Source: Dendrolimus kikuchii
Taxonomy: Eukaryota > Arthropoda > Insecta > Lepidoptera > Lasiocampidae
Reading direction: 5' to 3'
DNA: 64,000 nt
Assembly (NCBI GenBank): GCA_019925095.2
Contig: CM034391.1
Location: 7,964,551 to 8,028,550 of the forward strand
Shown here piece by piece: positions 1 through 11,119 of this stretch. How positions within the stretch are numbered: position 1 is the first letter of the stretch; each line of letters starts with the position of its first letter. The notes under the pieces are model-generated. The model ran no database searches and was not told where the DNA came from. It saw nothing but the letters and a program-made list of their open reading frames with translations. The translations under genes were made by a program, and so were the position numbers.

Positions 1-562
1 GTACATCCGAAACGCTTATCCAAGATGGATTGATGGTTTTCACACATCAGTTTTTGATAGAGTACAGACGATGTGGCCATCCTTTGTCGTCGATCCGTGA
101 CTATTACAAGGACATGTGCATTAGTACTAAAGATATATTTTTTTCTTTGGGCTCAGGCGAACGAGATTGCCCGAGTCAGTTACTGTTTTTTCTTGTTACT
201 TTATTTTTAATTTCTTACAATTTTCTTTGATATTATAATTTGCATGGATTATAAAGCATCAGTTTGGGCATGACTTTGAATCTAGAATATTATGAGCAAA
301 TACATCGTTCTTCCGATCTGAAGTAGTGGTAATAAGCTATTTAATGAAACGACGCATTTTGCAGTATATTGTGTCATAATGACACTTTATTAAGACAAAA
401 AGTGGAAGTAGTGATCAGTACCGAAGTACGTAATAGGTACCGACTAAACTAGTGGGTTACAAAAAAGACCGCTTTCGCTAATTAATATTACGAATATGGC
501 AATAAATATCAAAATAACGTGGAACCTTATACCATGTCTTGCACCTATCAGTATTTAGACAC
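1..562. other. AT-rich spacer, nothing recognised
   Basis: I see no gene, RNA or repeat that I can name here. The longest open frame is 66 codons and looks like chance. Confidence 0.5.
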
Positions 563-570
563 GTATCAAT

Positions 571-1316
571 TAGGGATGGGTGAAATTCGTTTTACATCCG
601 GTTTGACCGAATTTCGGCAGCTTGAGCCGAACTTCGGTTTAAATGCCGAACAATCGGTGCAAGGAAAAAGTAAAATACCTACTTGCACTATTTTGACTGA
701 AATTAATAGAAATCATATCTATCATAACCGTAATATAAACATTGGCATCTATATACTCATGGTCATATATTTTAGTTAGAGGAACATGTAAATATTAACG
801 TGCAATGTGATAAAAAAAATTAGTTCTTAATTGAGTCTTTGCCTAATTAAATAGAAATCAAATTAAAACAAAAATAAAATAAACTTATTATTCCTCTAAG
901 AAACATCAGTAATTAGTGCAACTTCTTAATTATAATGCGTAACTTGAATTTAAAAAAAACTCGTCTAAGGGACATCAGCAATTTTAACTTTAATTTTGAT
1001 TGAAATCACTTTTTACGAATATACATTATAAATTTAGAATTATGAAATGGTGATTTTTTTTCAATTAAAGGTCTAAAAATCTATTCTTTTATCCACCTAC
1101 TCATACCTAAAATTTACTAGAGGCAGGTTATGGTGTAAAAAGCCAAAAATTCGGTGTTATCAAGTCGATGTTGTCAACAGGTCACGATGTGTTGCTGTTG
1201 AGAAAGCGTGGCGAAATCAAACCGAAGTACGGCCGAATTCCGGCCGAATATTTTGTTTTAACCGAATGTTCGGCCGAAGTTCGTATTCGGTTCAAACCAC
1301 ATTCGGTACATCCCTA
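571..1316. mobile_element. Non-autonomous hAT-like element, 746 bp
   Basis: The ends are imperfect inverted repeats: the left begins TAGGGATGGGTGAAATTCG and the right end read on the other strand begins TAGGGATGTACCGAATG. Both ends are full of CCGAA/TTCGG motifs, as in hAT elements with TAGGGATG termini. The flanks carry an 8 bp target duplication, GTATCAAT (563-570) and ATATCAGT (1317-1324), which differ by two transitions. An 8 bp duplication is the hAT hallmark. The interior is AT-rich and has no transposase frame, so this copy must have depended on another element. The superfamily call is inferred from termini and duplication size. Confidence 0.75.
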
Positions 1317-1324
1317 ATATCAGT

Positions 1325-2057
1325 ATCACTTAGCGATTTCCCAGAAATGGTAATTTTAAAACTTCTAGTCAATTAAAAGAGCAGTAAACAAACTAGATAA
1401 GTGACTGTTGCGGCTCAATGACCCAAAATGAGTACTGGCCTCTGAAATGAGAATACTTGTACAGTACGGTACAGTAAACAAAAAACTATTAAAATATCAA
1501 ATGTCATAAATGACTAATAAACTTAATTTAAACCAAGCGAACGAGTTGACATAATGTCCCACCAACGAAACATTCACAGAGTACATTAATACAGGAAACA
1601 GTTTAAATTTACATTTCGCGCTGGTTTTATCGAACTCCGACATATATAAGTTTTATCTATGCCCCGACATATCGCTTTCGCTTATAATGCGATCCTTATT
1701 TTTGATAATGTCATTACGCGATATAAATATACCAGCTTTATATGTATAAAAATGGAAGAAATATTTTTGTGCTATACGACACCTAATGCCAAAAACAGAC
1801 TGTTCATTTCTGTTTTTCAGTTCGGATAGAAATGAAAGAGAGAAAATAGTTATTTCTAAAATGTTTAAAAAAAAGAGCCTTGTCACCTTTAAAAAAAGTA
1901 AACGAACTTAGGGCCGTTTTTTAATCAACAGATAAAAGTTATTCATAGAATAAATTATGACATGGAAAAATTAAAAATGTTAATTGCATTCAGGTCGTAA
2001 TTTATTCAATTAATGACTTTTAACTGACAATTGAATATTTTTTTTAACAAAAACAAA
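1325..2057. other. AT-rich spacer with one short repeat fragment
   Basis: No gene is visible. A stretch near 1408-1462 (GGCTCAATGACCCAAAATGA) is related to 10500-10555 (GGCTCAGCGACCCAAAGTGA). It is therefore a fragment of an interspersed repeat whose family I cannot name. Confidence 0.4.
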
Positions 2058-3081
2058 ACCGACTTCATACTAAAAACCAAAAAATATATATTAAACCGGC
2101 CGGTTGTTTTTTTATGTTTTACTTGGCACCGACTTCTAAATGTTGTAGAAAGAAGTCGGTTAAATATTTATTTTTTTGTTTTTAGTATAGTCGGTTTAGT
2201 ATTTGTTAAAAAAAAATTTTTTCTACTTTTTAGTTACGCAAATACTTCAATAGCTTTAGAATAATATATTAAGCACCTGTAGAAATTGTACACCTGCCAC
2301 GCGTATACAAATTTGCGATCTCTCTCTTCGGCGTATATGCTCTTCAACAAGGGATGATTTCGATTTCCTTGTAATCCAAAAATCAGATGCTAACTTGGTG
2401 ATTATGGGCCATCTCGAAAGTTAAATAAATAATTTGAAAATCGGTCCACAATTGACGGAGAAATCACGTAACATGCCTACAAAAAAATTAAGCATCTGTA
2501 CAAAGTGTAGTAGTGTGGCACGCGCAGATAAGCTTTTTTTTTAATGTAAGCTTTCGGTGATTTTTAATAAGGGTTACTCTCGATTTCTCTGGGATCCACT
2601 CATCAGATTCTGATTTGATGACTATGGACCTCGGGAGTATACATACTTACAATTGACACAATTGACGGAGAAATCGCGTAACATGCATATAAAAAATTAA
2701 GCGCCTGTAGAAAATTTATTTTCCAAGAATTCAGGCTGACGTCGTTCTTTAATGAGAGCTATTCTCGAGTTCACTTAGATCCGACCCACTTAGCAGATCC
2801 CTTGGTGATCATGGGACTACCTCGGGAATATAAATTTACAAGAAAAAAATGAAAATTGGCTTATATTTGACGGAGATATCATGATACGAAGAAGCTGATA
2901 AACAATTTTCGTGAGTTTCTCTAATTTCTTGGACTCCACTCAACTCGGACCAATTCGGGACCCTTACGATTAAAAGAAATTTTTTGAAAATTGGTTCACA
3001 ATTGACGGAGAAAACGAGTAAAGAACATACAAAAACAACTATACAGATGAATTGAGAACCTCCGCCTTTTTGAAGTCAGTT
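2058..3081. repeat. CCGACTTC-bounded interspersed repeat with degenerate internal tandem units
   Basis: The left end reads ACCGACTTC and the right end GAAGTCAGTT, so the termini are short inverted repeats. Inside, a unit of about 200 bp recurs. Each copy starts near AAGCACCTGTAGAAA (about 2271), AAGCATCTGTACAAA (about 2490) and AAGCGCCTGTAGAAA (about 2699), and each carries the shared phrase CAATTGACGGAGAAATC. Related ends recur at 36985-37215 and near 28717. No long frame is present. The class is uncertain: a non-autonomous DNA element or a Helitron-like repeat are both possible. Confidence 0.55.
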
Positions 3082-5309
3082 AAAAATCGACCCTTTATTG
3101 TTAAAACAGGTTTCATATGAATTTTTAACTGCTTATTTATTATTTAATGGTATTTCTTAGATTATGAAGTATTTTATGGACAAATTTGTGTTTAAACTGT
3201 GAAATATGGTTGAGCATAAATAACAATTAAATGGAAAAAGAAAACACAAAATTTGGAACTTTTTACGACAAAATAAATAAAAACAAAAATGCAGTTAAAA
3301 CAGTCACTTATAAAACCTTTTTTAGAAATTAAGCTTTTTATATCTTATTCCTATACAAATTGAAAGACAGAAGAACCGGTCTAATTTCAGCTGAAATAAT
3401 AAAGTATTTTCATGTAATTGCCACAGACCTTTATTTCAAAACTTTCTCTTTTTTGTTTTCTGCTCTAGATTTTTTGTCGGGGTTAGTTGTAGGAGGAAAC
3501 CAAAACCAATGAATAAAGTATTTCTTTTCACAAAGCCTTCAATATACAATCTTTAATTAATTCATAACAAACCTTTCTTCTTATTCTTTTTAAATATCAC
3601 TTTGTAGGGATTTTTAGGAGTTCGTCATTGACTTGTAAATCTAATAGGGCTAAGCGTAGAGATTAGGACTGTCTCTACCCGAGGGTGCAAGGGGTTCATG
3701 GCATCCGGGCGCAGGCTCTTAGAGGGCGCAAACTTATCGCTCACGCCGTGTACACATACATGCTACGGACAGACGGATGGACACGAGAAGTTCTTAAGTT
3801 TTCTGCCTTTACCAAATCCTAAATATCTTTTTTTGTCAGTAAGGGGGTGCAAGTTGATTTTTGCACCTTGACGCTCAATATGGTTAAAAACAGCCCTGGT
3901 AGTAATGTAATTTAAGTTTGAGAAAACGTGGTTTAAGCTATGAACTCACTAGAACCCACGTCATTATAATGGTGACTTTAGTCATTAACCACATCCTACC
4001 CCTCGTTTACTTATGCCCACCTCTCTCGCCACTTTCTGCATACAACTATGGAAGTGTACATAATGTAAACCAGGATTTAGACCCTAAGTAGTACAAAATT
4101 GCAATTATCAATTTTGTGGGCTACTTTACACTGTTGAAAACCGTTGACTTAAACCTTTTCTTATGTGAGTTCGATGCAATTTTACCTTATACCTACTAAG
4201 CTATACTCGTAAAGCTATGAATTATGTTTCCAGGCTCGGAAACACTCAAATTGCTTTATGAGACGTTATAATTAATCAGTAACTAACGTAAATCCTAGGG
4301 AACCGTGTATTCTCTAAGGGAACAAATAATTAATCTGTATCGGGTGTCGAGTTTATACAATTTTTTTGTAAATGAAAAAAGATAATCAGGGGCGCTAATT
4401 TGGACCAGCATTCCGAAAATGTAACTTTTAGAATTTTTATATTTGTGTCCGTAAGAGCACCACGTGAAAAAACTCAACATATTTAAATGAACCTCGACAC
4501 AGATCTAGCTTTGATACCAGACAAACACTTAGAATATTTTTTATCCCGCTAGAGGCCGTCGTTTCCTTAGAATAGACTAATATAGCATAAGATATGGCGT
4601 TGAAATCGTATTTTTTTGTGCCGCGCACCGTTGTAATGTATATACAGTGTATTATAACAAGTACATCATCGATATAGCAATGCCAACGAAGTACTACTGG
4701 CATATTCTAGTTACATTTCAATCAACTACAAATTGTAAATATGTACAATTTATTAAAATTAAAACAAAACCCACAGTTTATGTAGTTGTTCGGGAATTAT
4801 ACTGCCACATATTCCAACATAAAAACCAAACTAAGCTATGTATACCTCCAGCCAGATTATAAAGCGGTCACCAACGCTAGGGACCATTGCCCATTACACC
4901 TTTATTGTAGGACAGATTTGGTTAGATGACAAAAACAACACTGTTGCCCTAAACACTGAAAGCCGAGGATGAGAAGAGCAAACATTACACAGCGTACCCA
5001 CTGACCCAAATTACCCCACTTTAAATGCAAATCATTCACAGTATTCGTTCTCAGAACAGACGGTATACAATTTTACTGTTTATTCTTATCCTGATTCATC
5101 GATCGTAGATCGAAAGTTATAAAACTATTGTGTATGTACAGTGTAACCTGTTATTAATATATGTATTTATTATACAATATGTCTATTTACAATTCTCCTT
5201 CAAAAGAAAGCCTTGTAAGATGAAATAGCAAAGGATTTTGTTGGTGGGATAAGTATTGCAGGTTGGCATTTTGTTTTTATAGTCTTATTTAAAAAATCTG
5301 TATACAAAA
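3082..5309. other. Long spacer, no gene recognised
   Basis: The stretch contains only short chance frames on both strands, such as one of 88 codons at 4437-4703 (-). Around 3650-3900 the composition rises in GC, and two short GGGCT/AGCCC motifs face each other. That might be a decayed inverted-repeat element but is too weak to call. Confidence 0.4.
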
Positions 5310-5925
5310 CTGGTTTAAGAGTGGTCTACCAACACGTAACCGCAAACACTGGCCTGAACTTGGGACAATACGCGAAAACAGAGGCTCTCATGATCCATAG
5401 GTGTTTCCGGAACTCCCTTGCGGACTTGTCCGTTATATTCCACGGGGTTTCCTTTCTCTTTAAGCCCCAGATGAAATATCTGGGGCTGGTTCTTGATGGG
5501 AAATGGCTGTTCAAGTCACTTAGAACAGCTTGTCCCCAAGTTGATTAGGTTCGCAGGAGCCCTCACCCGACTTCTCCTCAACGTGGGGGTCCAGGCGGGA
5601 CGGCTCAGAAGTTGTTTTTTGGCATCCTTCGGAGTATGGCACTGTACGGTGCACCTGTGTGGAACCATGCACTCCATCGCCACTATAAGACTCTGCTGGG
5701 AAGAGCTGAACAAGTCCTCGCAGTGAGGTCCACATGTGGATATCGTACAGTGTCGTGGACCGCGGCGACACTCTTGGCAGGCGAACGACTATATTAGAGT
5801 CCCACACAAGCCATGCGGCGCTTAATCTCGCCGCGTAAGGTCTAACTAAGATTTGTCGCGACAAAGAGATCAGTATTGTACGAAATGTATTTTCTCAGCG
5901 TCGTCAAAAAAAAAAATACACAAGC
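5310..5925 (+). pseudogene. R1-like non-LTR retrotransposon fragment (reverse transcriptase end and 3' tail)
   Basis: Read in three frames joined by frameshifts, the stretch gives phrases typical of the C-terminal part of R1-clade reverse transcriptases: MKYLGLVLDGKW near 5470-5505, then LRSMALYGAPVWNHAL and GYRTVSWTAATLLAGE near 5630-5790. It then jumps to a 3' untranslated end (GCGGCGCTTAATCTCGCCGCG near 5815, ATTGTACGAAATGTATTTTC near 5874) followed by a run of A. The same 3' end recurs at 51198-51330 and 52370-52470. The copy is 5' truncated, internally deleted and dead. The clade is inferred from motif style. Confidence 0.75.
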
Positions 5926-6032
5926 GCTGCAACCTAATATGAGAGTGCGGTTAGCAGTTTGAGAACGTTCCCGGCAGATGCTCATTTGGGACCCATGTCT
6001 CATTTGTGATATTTTTATTAAATTGTTATGTA

Positions 6033-7317
6033 TTAGGTTGGGGAAAAAGTTTCTTCGCATTTTATATAAAAATTCAAAAGGTTTTTTTATAAAGTTTATT
6101 TACATTTGACTAAAGTATGTAGGTACCATTTTGTTGAAAAACTTTTTGCCATCTTGTAGGTAGGCACATGATCCCATTGCTATAAAAATTTTGGGGCGTC
6201 TAATCAAAAAACTGCGACGAGTGGTTTTGGCAGTCCTCTCTTGATGTTAAACTGACACTGCCTAAGGAATTCTGCAGAGACCGAAACAGGTGAAAATCTG
6301 AAGGTGCAAGGTCAGGACTATACGGCGGATGTATTAACACCTCCTAGCCAAACTCTCGTAATTTTTGCTGAGTAGCTAAACATGTGTGAGGTCTAGCGTT
6401 ATCATGGTGAAAAACCACACCCCTTCTGTTGATTAATTCCGGCCGCTTTCTCTCAACTTTTTGCTTTAATCTCTTCAGTTGTTCGCAATACAGTTCAGAA
6501 TCGATGGTCCTGCCTGGCGGTAACAGCTCATAATGAATAATGCCCTTCCAATCCCACCATACACACAGCATCACCTTGTTGCGAGTTAACCCGGGTTTCG
6601 CCATAGTCTGTGAAGCCTGACCTGCCTTTGACCACGATCTTTTTCGCACGTTCTTGTCGTACGTGATCCACATTTCATCACCAATTATCAGCTTCTTCAA
6701 AAATGGTTCGGTTTCATTACGTCGTAATAAAGAATCACAAATGAGTACACGGTTCATTAGGTTTCTTTCAGTGAGCTCATGAGCCACCCAAATATCGAGC
6801 TTTTTTGTGTACCCAGCTCTTTTCAAATGCGCCAAAACCGTTTTGTGGTCAATTCCCAGTTCTCTAGCTGCATCGTAACTACTAATATGCCGATCTTGCT
6901 CCACTTTTTCAAAAATGGCATCAATTTTGTTCGTAACAGGGCGACCACAGCGACGTGCATCTTTGATATCAAAATTTCCGGATTGAAAACGCTTAAACCA
7001 AATTTGCGCTACTCTCACAGATACTGCATTAGATCCATAAACATCACAATTTTTTTTCGCGGCTTGTGTTGCATTTTTACCTTTTTTGTAGTAAAATTTT
7101 AAAATGTATCGAATTTCTTCATTAGATTCACTCATTTAAACAATAAGAAAAACAAATGAAAATCACACATTTTCCTAATTTGAATTTGGAATTGTCTTCT
7201 TTAAAATTAAAACTTTTTAATAATACCAAAACCAGCCAGATACAAATGGTATAGCCAAAGAGATCTTATTACAAGTTCATACATACTATATGCGAAAAGA
7301 CTTTTTCCCCAACCTAT
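6033..7317 (-). mobile_element. Mariner transposon (DD34D), full length, 1285 bp
   Basis: The termini form inverted repeats sharing AGGTTGGGGAAAAAGT and then TTCGCAT after a short variable stretch. They sit between TA dinucleotides at 6031-6032 and 7318-7319, the expected Tc1/mariner target duplication. The length matches the 1.3 kb family norm. The element encloses one transposase frame on the minus strand (6110-7135), which is broken by two stop codons. Both ends look intact, so the copy could in principle have been mobilised by a transposase made elsewhere. Confidence 0.93.
6110..7135 (-). pseudogene. Mariner transposase pseudogene, two nonsense codons
   Basis: The frame opens with ATG (MSESNEEIRYIL) and runs 341 codons to a TAG at 6110-6112, close to the usual 345 residues. 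In-frame TAG codons stand at codon 264 (after REFG, where the family has Trp) and codon 312 (after FFD, where CAG for Gln is likely). No frameshift is needed. An N-terminal pair of helix-turn-helix DNA-binding domains (roughly residues 1-110) precedes the catalytic domain. Catalytic aspartates are seen in IIGDEMW, in HHDNARPH and, past the first stop, in PSDFHLF. There are 34 residues between the second and third, giving DD34D. The enzyme would cut and paste the element at TA sites. As it stands, translation would stop before the third aspartate, so it should be inactive. Confidence 0.93.
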
Positions 7318-7319
7318 TA

Positions 7320-8337
7320 TTATAATAATATAAATATTTAATTTTTTTCATTTATTATTATGACCATAAATACAAAAGTAATGATTATAAAACAAATATT
7401 ATCATCCCATAATGTGGAGTAACATCGAAGCGTCATTCAAAGTGAAACAATTCTCCCATAATACTAAAACCATCATGGGCGTATCAGTTCATGAATAGTG
7501 AAGAATCCCATAAAGATGACTAAAGACCCAAAAAATAAGGGGAACAGACATGACAATTTTATAAGAGTTCCATTTTGTCAAAATAGTTACACAAAACAGT
7601 TAATCCTTAATAAAATAAGACTTTACGATATCAAAACAATACTATTTTCTGTAATGGTGTACAAATTACAATAAAGAATGACCTATCTCCATAGACACGA
7701 TCTTGAAAAGTTTCTTAATTTGCAGACAGATAATAATTATGAAACTTTCAATTAATTTACCCAATAACGTATATGAAAGATACTCAGGGCGGAATAATAT
7801 ATTACTAAGGCGGAACTGTCATTTGAGATAATTTCCAATTAATATGCAAATTTTAACAATTTCACCAAACAATATTAGATACCTACAAATATACTAGATG
7901 TGACCGCCACTTCGTTTGCTAGAGACTTTGTCGTTATATTTATATCTTCTGAATCTTTTTATGCTTTTCTTAATTATTCACTGTCACATGTTTGAATTAA
8001 TTTTCTAAGTAAGTATTATTATATTAAGTAACGAAAAGTAACCACCTATCGTCAATCGCTAATCGCTAATTGTTTTTATAGTCGGTCTTCGAATAAGACA
8101 TCATAAATCATTCTTTTAATGTTCAAATTTTGCTACAGATTCTTAGAAGCCATTAAACTTATAAGTTCGAGAATTCCAATGAATAGTGTGCGTTGTAATT
8201 TATTTCATCACGATTTTCTGCTTTACGGTTTGGACTTGTAGTAATTGGTTGTTGATAAAAATTGTGAATTACGTGTGTGTACTTTTAATAACGTTTATAA
8301 TAATATTTTCTTAAGTTTTCGCGACTTGTATACATAA
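7320..8337. other. AT-rich spacer, nothing recognised
   Basis: No coding frame, RNA or named repeat can be supported. Short AT runs and simple TAA/ATT stretches dominate. Confidence 0.45.
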
Positions 8338-8699
8338 TAAAACTACGTGTCAACGGTTTTAAGCGCAGTAATTTATTTGATTTTGGTTTTTCTGACGTTT
8401 CGGTCACTTTTTAGTAGCCGTGATCACGGAAGACTAAGATATCAAGTGTCAACGAGTATTGTTAAAGTTTTATTTAGCCTACCGCCAACTTACTAATTTT
8501 AATTATTTAGTTTTAATATTATTTACTCTATGGGAGCCTAATCTAATTTACTACCGCTTCACAACATGTTATGGCTTAAAGAGAAGAAGCGGCTCAAGAA
8601 ACTCTTCAACAAACATGCCTAGCTCTAATCATTTTATATAATATTAAAATGGGTGGAAGGAAAAATAAAAGAAACTATCAGTCAAGTTGGTTTGCGTTC

Positions 8700-9072
8700 C
8701 GTTGCACGCAGAAAGAGGAGGAGAGGAGCATAAAAACACGGGTAAAAGAACACATCGCTGACATGAAACACACATGGTCTACGAAGTCTACGATCAGTGA
8801 ACACACGCTGGATAAACCCAACCAAAACATCAGATTCGATAAGCCACAAGTCCTCGCAAAAGAGAATCGTTACATACCTAGAATGATGCGTGAGGCTATT
8901 GAAATCAAAAAACACCCAAATTTCAATAGAGAAGATGGTTGGCAAAGTACCACCTGTTTGGGATCCAATCATCAAAACTATTAAGACCCAAACCCAGCAA
9001 AAACCAGCTGCCAGAAATCAAGACACTGTGAGCTCTTTCTGCGTGCAACGGAACACAAACCAACTTGACTGA
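8700..9072 (+). pseudogene. Penelope-like GIY-YIG endonuclease C-terminal remnant
   Basis: The plus-strand frame shows RVKEHIADMKH, then STKSTISEHTLDK, IRFDKPQVLAKENRY and REAIEIKKHPNFNREDGW. These are the spacing and residues found at the end of Penelope-like proteins: the KEH and SEH motifs, and REAIEI with a catalytic-type Glu. After NREDGW the reading must shift by one base to continue as KVPPVWDPIIKTIK, the usual closing phrase, so the copy is frameshifted. The GIY and YIG motifs themselves lie upstream of what is kept. In an intact element this nuclease would nick the target during retrotransposition. Confidence 0.82.
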
Positions 9073-9384
9073 TAATTTATTTTATTTTTCCTTCCACCCA
9101 TTTTAATATTATATAAAATTAAAGAATTTATTAAAGAAATTGTTAAAATTATTAGAGCATTTCTGCTCTCTCCAGAAAATCTACAGCATTTTTCCTATAG
9201 AGTTTCTTGCGCCGCTTCTTATCTTCAAGCCATAACATGCTGTGAAGCGGTAGTAAATTAGATTAGGCTCCCATAGAGTAAATAATAACCATAAACATAA
9301 TAAAACTAAATAATTAAAATTAAGAAGTTGGCGGTAGGCCAAATAAAACTTTAACAATACTCGTTGACACTTGACATCTTTGTC

Positions 9385-9426
9385 TTCCGTGATCACGGCC
9401 ACTGAAAAGTGGCCGAAACGTCGGAA
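9385..9426 (+). ncRNA. Hammerhead-ribozyme-like motif in Penelope arm (variant core)
   Basis: Penelope-like elements are known to carry minimal type I hammerhead ribozymes in their terminal arms. Here the order is stem I strand TTCC (9385-9388), a core-like GTGATCA (9389-9395), a stem II hairpin GGCCACT/AGTGGCC closed by GAAA (9397-9414), then GAAA (9415-9418), C, GTC (9420-9422) and the other stem I strand GGAA (9423-9426). The canonical core is CUGANGA. This copy has G for C3 and C for G8, two positions known to pair with each other. An extra C sits between the core and stem II, which argues against activity. A decayed mirror copy lies at 8397-8436 on the minus strand. Confidence 0.45.
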
Positions 9427-9479
9427 AAACCAAAATCAAATGCCGCGCTTAAAACCGTTAAAACGTAGTTTTATAACGT

Positions 9480-11003
9480 TTATAATGTTCCGAAACGACA
9501 TTTTAATTCATATCCAGCAAAAACATATAAAAATATTATAGATAGGTTAACAAAGAAAACATGTCTGCGTTATTTTCAAGAGACGCTCATTGTGCCTGCT
9601 CTTATGCGATACTCGTATCTACATAGACTTTTCACACAAGTGTTCGTTGGGGCGCGGCCTCTTCCGCGACACTCGCTCGCCCCACGTCCGGCGGCTTTAT
9701 CTCGCGCATACATCGTTTGACACACATACTAACCAAGATTTAATAACTTTTATTTTTCTCTTTTTGTTATCTGCAAGATTAAAATTAAACTCTCCAGTTT
9801 AAAGTAGAAACTAAACAAATTGTTTTTCTATGCCCTTTTTGCTGCCTTTTAACTTATAGATACATATATGGATAGCTCTCAATTATGATTCAGAAAATGA
9901 AATCATGGAACAATGTCTTATATCCAACAGATTTTTTTATCGCGTTTTTCAGACAGCTTTTGGCTAGAATTACGCGAATTTGCAATCTGACACGGACATT
10001 CGATTGATATAATATATAATAACAATGAATAAATATTATAGATTTATAATAGATATTTCGAAACGACTTATTGACTCTTCGGGAGATCAGAGAGCTGATT
10101 TCTATCTCGGACAACGAATCAGTATGGCGATCTAGCAAGTCAACGCAGCCAACTTTCTAAAAACCTTACCTATTAATTTTGATGACCTAGGGTTTAGTAT
10201 TCTACTTATAGTCTTAAGGGATTATAGGTATAATACAATATAAGTTACGTTTCTATCACTGTTCTAGCTTAATGTATTCATAAATATTATTCATATGCGT
10301 CATATATATCCTTTGGTGTTATACTATTGTAAGATGCGCATCATTACTTAGACAAAAACTATTTTGATTGAAACACTAGTCGTGGTAAACGGATACGTAC
10401 TCAAATTAGTACTCAAATGTATGTATTTATAGAATTCTTTTTTAGATGATGTTGCTCAAATTATAAATTTGGAACCATTCAAAATAACTAACTAACTAAC
10501 TCCGTTGGCTCAGCGACCCAAAGTGAGTTTTGGCCTCGGAAACGAGAGCACGCCACTTTCCCCTCTTTCCATTCAAAATATTCTTATTAATTTTACATTA
10601 AATTTAAAATAGACACACTAGGTTTCTATACTATAATATGCTTTCTAAATATCATATTTGCAGCCTTAGTAATTCTTTCAAAATTATTAGACTGAGACTA
10701 TAAAGGTTGGTTTCTACTTTTACATATCGGAACTTTATAAAAGCAAAAGTTTATTCAGCTGTAAAAATAACAGTCTCTAAAAAACTGTACTCAAAGCAAC
10801 GATGTTCGAGGTCTTTACACATTAATTATACAGGGTCGGGGCAAAGTATCAAAGCAGCGCATCGACTTTATAAGAGTACCTTACGTGGATTACAAGGCTG
10901 TAAACCCCGCCTTATGGCTAATATTAATAGGTCTTCGTTTCAAAGAGGGTATACGAATTACCCTTACGTGTATTAATAGTAGATAGTAATACGAGAGGTG
11001 AAA
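9480..11003. other. Spacer, no gene recognised
   Basis: No gene is supported. A GC-rich patch at 9630-9720 contains facing TGGGGCG and CGCCCCA motifs but no frame of note. Positions 10500-10555 hold a fragment of the interspersed repeat also seen at 1408-1462. Confidence 0.4.
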
Positions 11004-11082
11004 GTGATCTATTTAGGCAAGAGATGGTTTGGCGCACGAGCGTAGCGAGGGCGCTAATAGTTCGAATGCCTAAATAGGTCAC
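11004..11082. repeat. Imperfect hairpin, 16 bp arms
   Basis: The left arm GTGATCTATTTAGGCA (11004-11019) and right arm TGCCTAAATAGGTCAC (11067-11082) pair with one G-T wobble. The loop holds GCGCACGAGCGTAGCGAGGG, which resembles the GC-rich core inside the elements at 37997-39506 and 49311-50634. Confidence 0.6.
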
Positions 11083-11119
11083 TTGTAATAAAATATAATT
11101 GTTGATATTATAAATGTAA

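Larger units (their letters stand above)
8338..9475. mobile_element. Penelope-like element remnant with inverted terminal arms
   Basis: Two arms of roughly 370-450 bp face each other. The left arm (8338 to about 8705) begins AAAACTACGTGTCAACGG; the right arm (about 9020-9475), read on the minus strand, begins AAAACTACGTTTTAACGG and follows the left arm at high identity. Both carry the palindrome CCGTGATCACGG and both reach a shared inner phrase GTTCCGTTGCACGCAGAAAG. Between them lies a GIY-YIG endonuclease remnant. Inverted or tandem pseudo-LTRs around such a nuclease are a Penelope hallmark. The reverse transcriptase part is missing. Related arms flank 34540-35125, and a right-arm fragment sits at 63698-63830. 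Confidence 0.8.
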
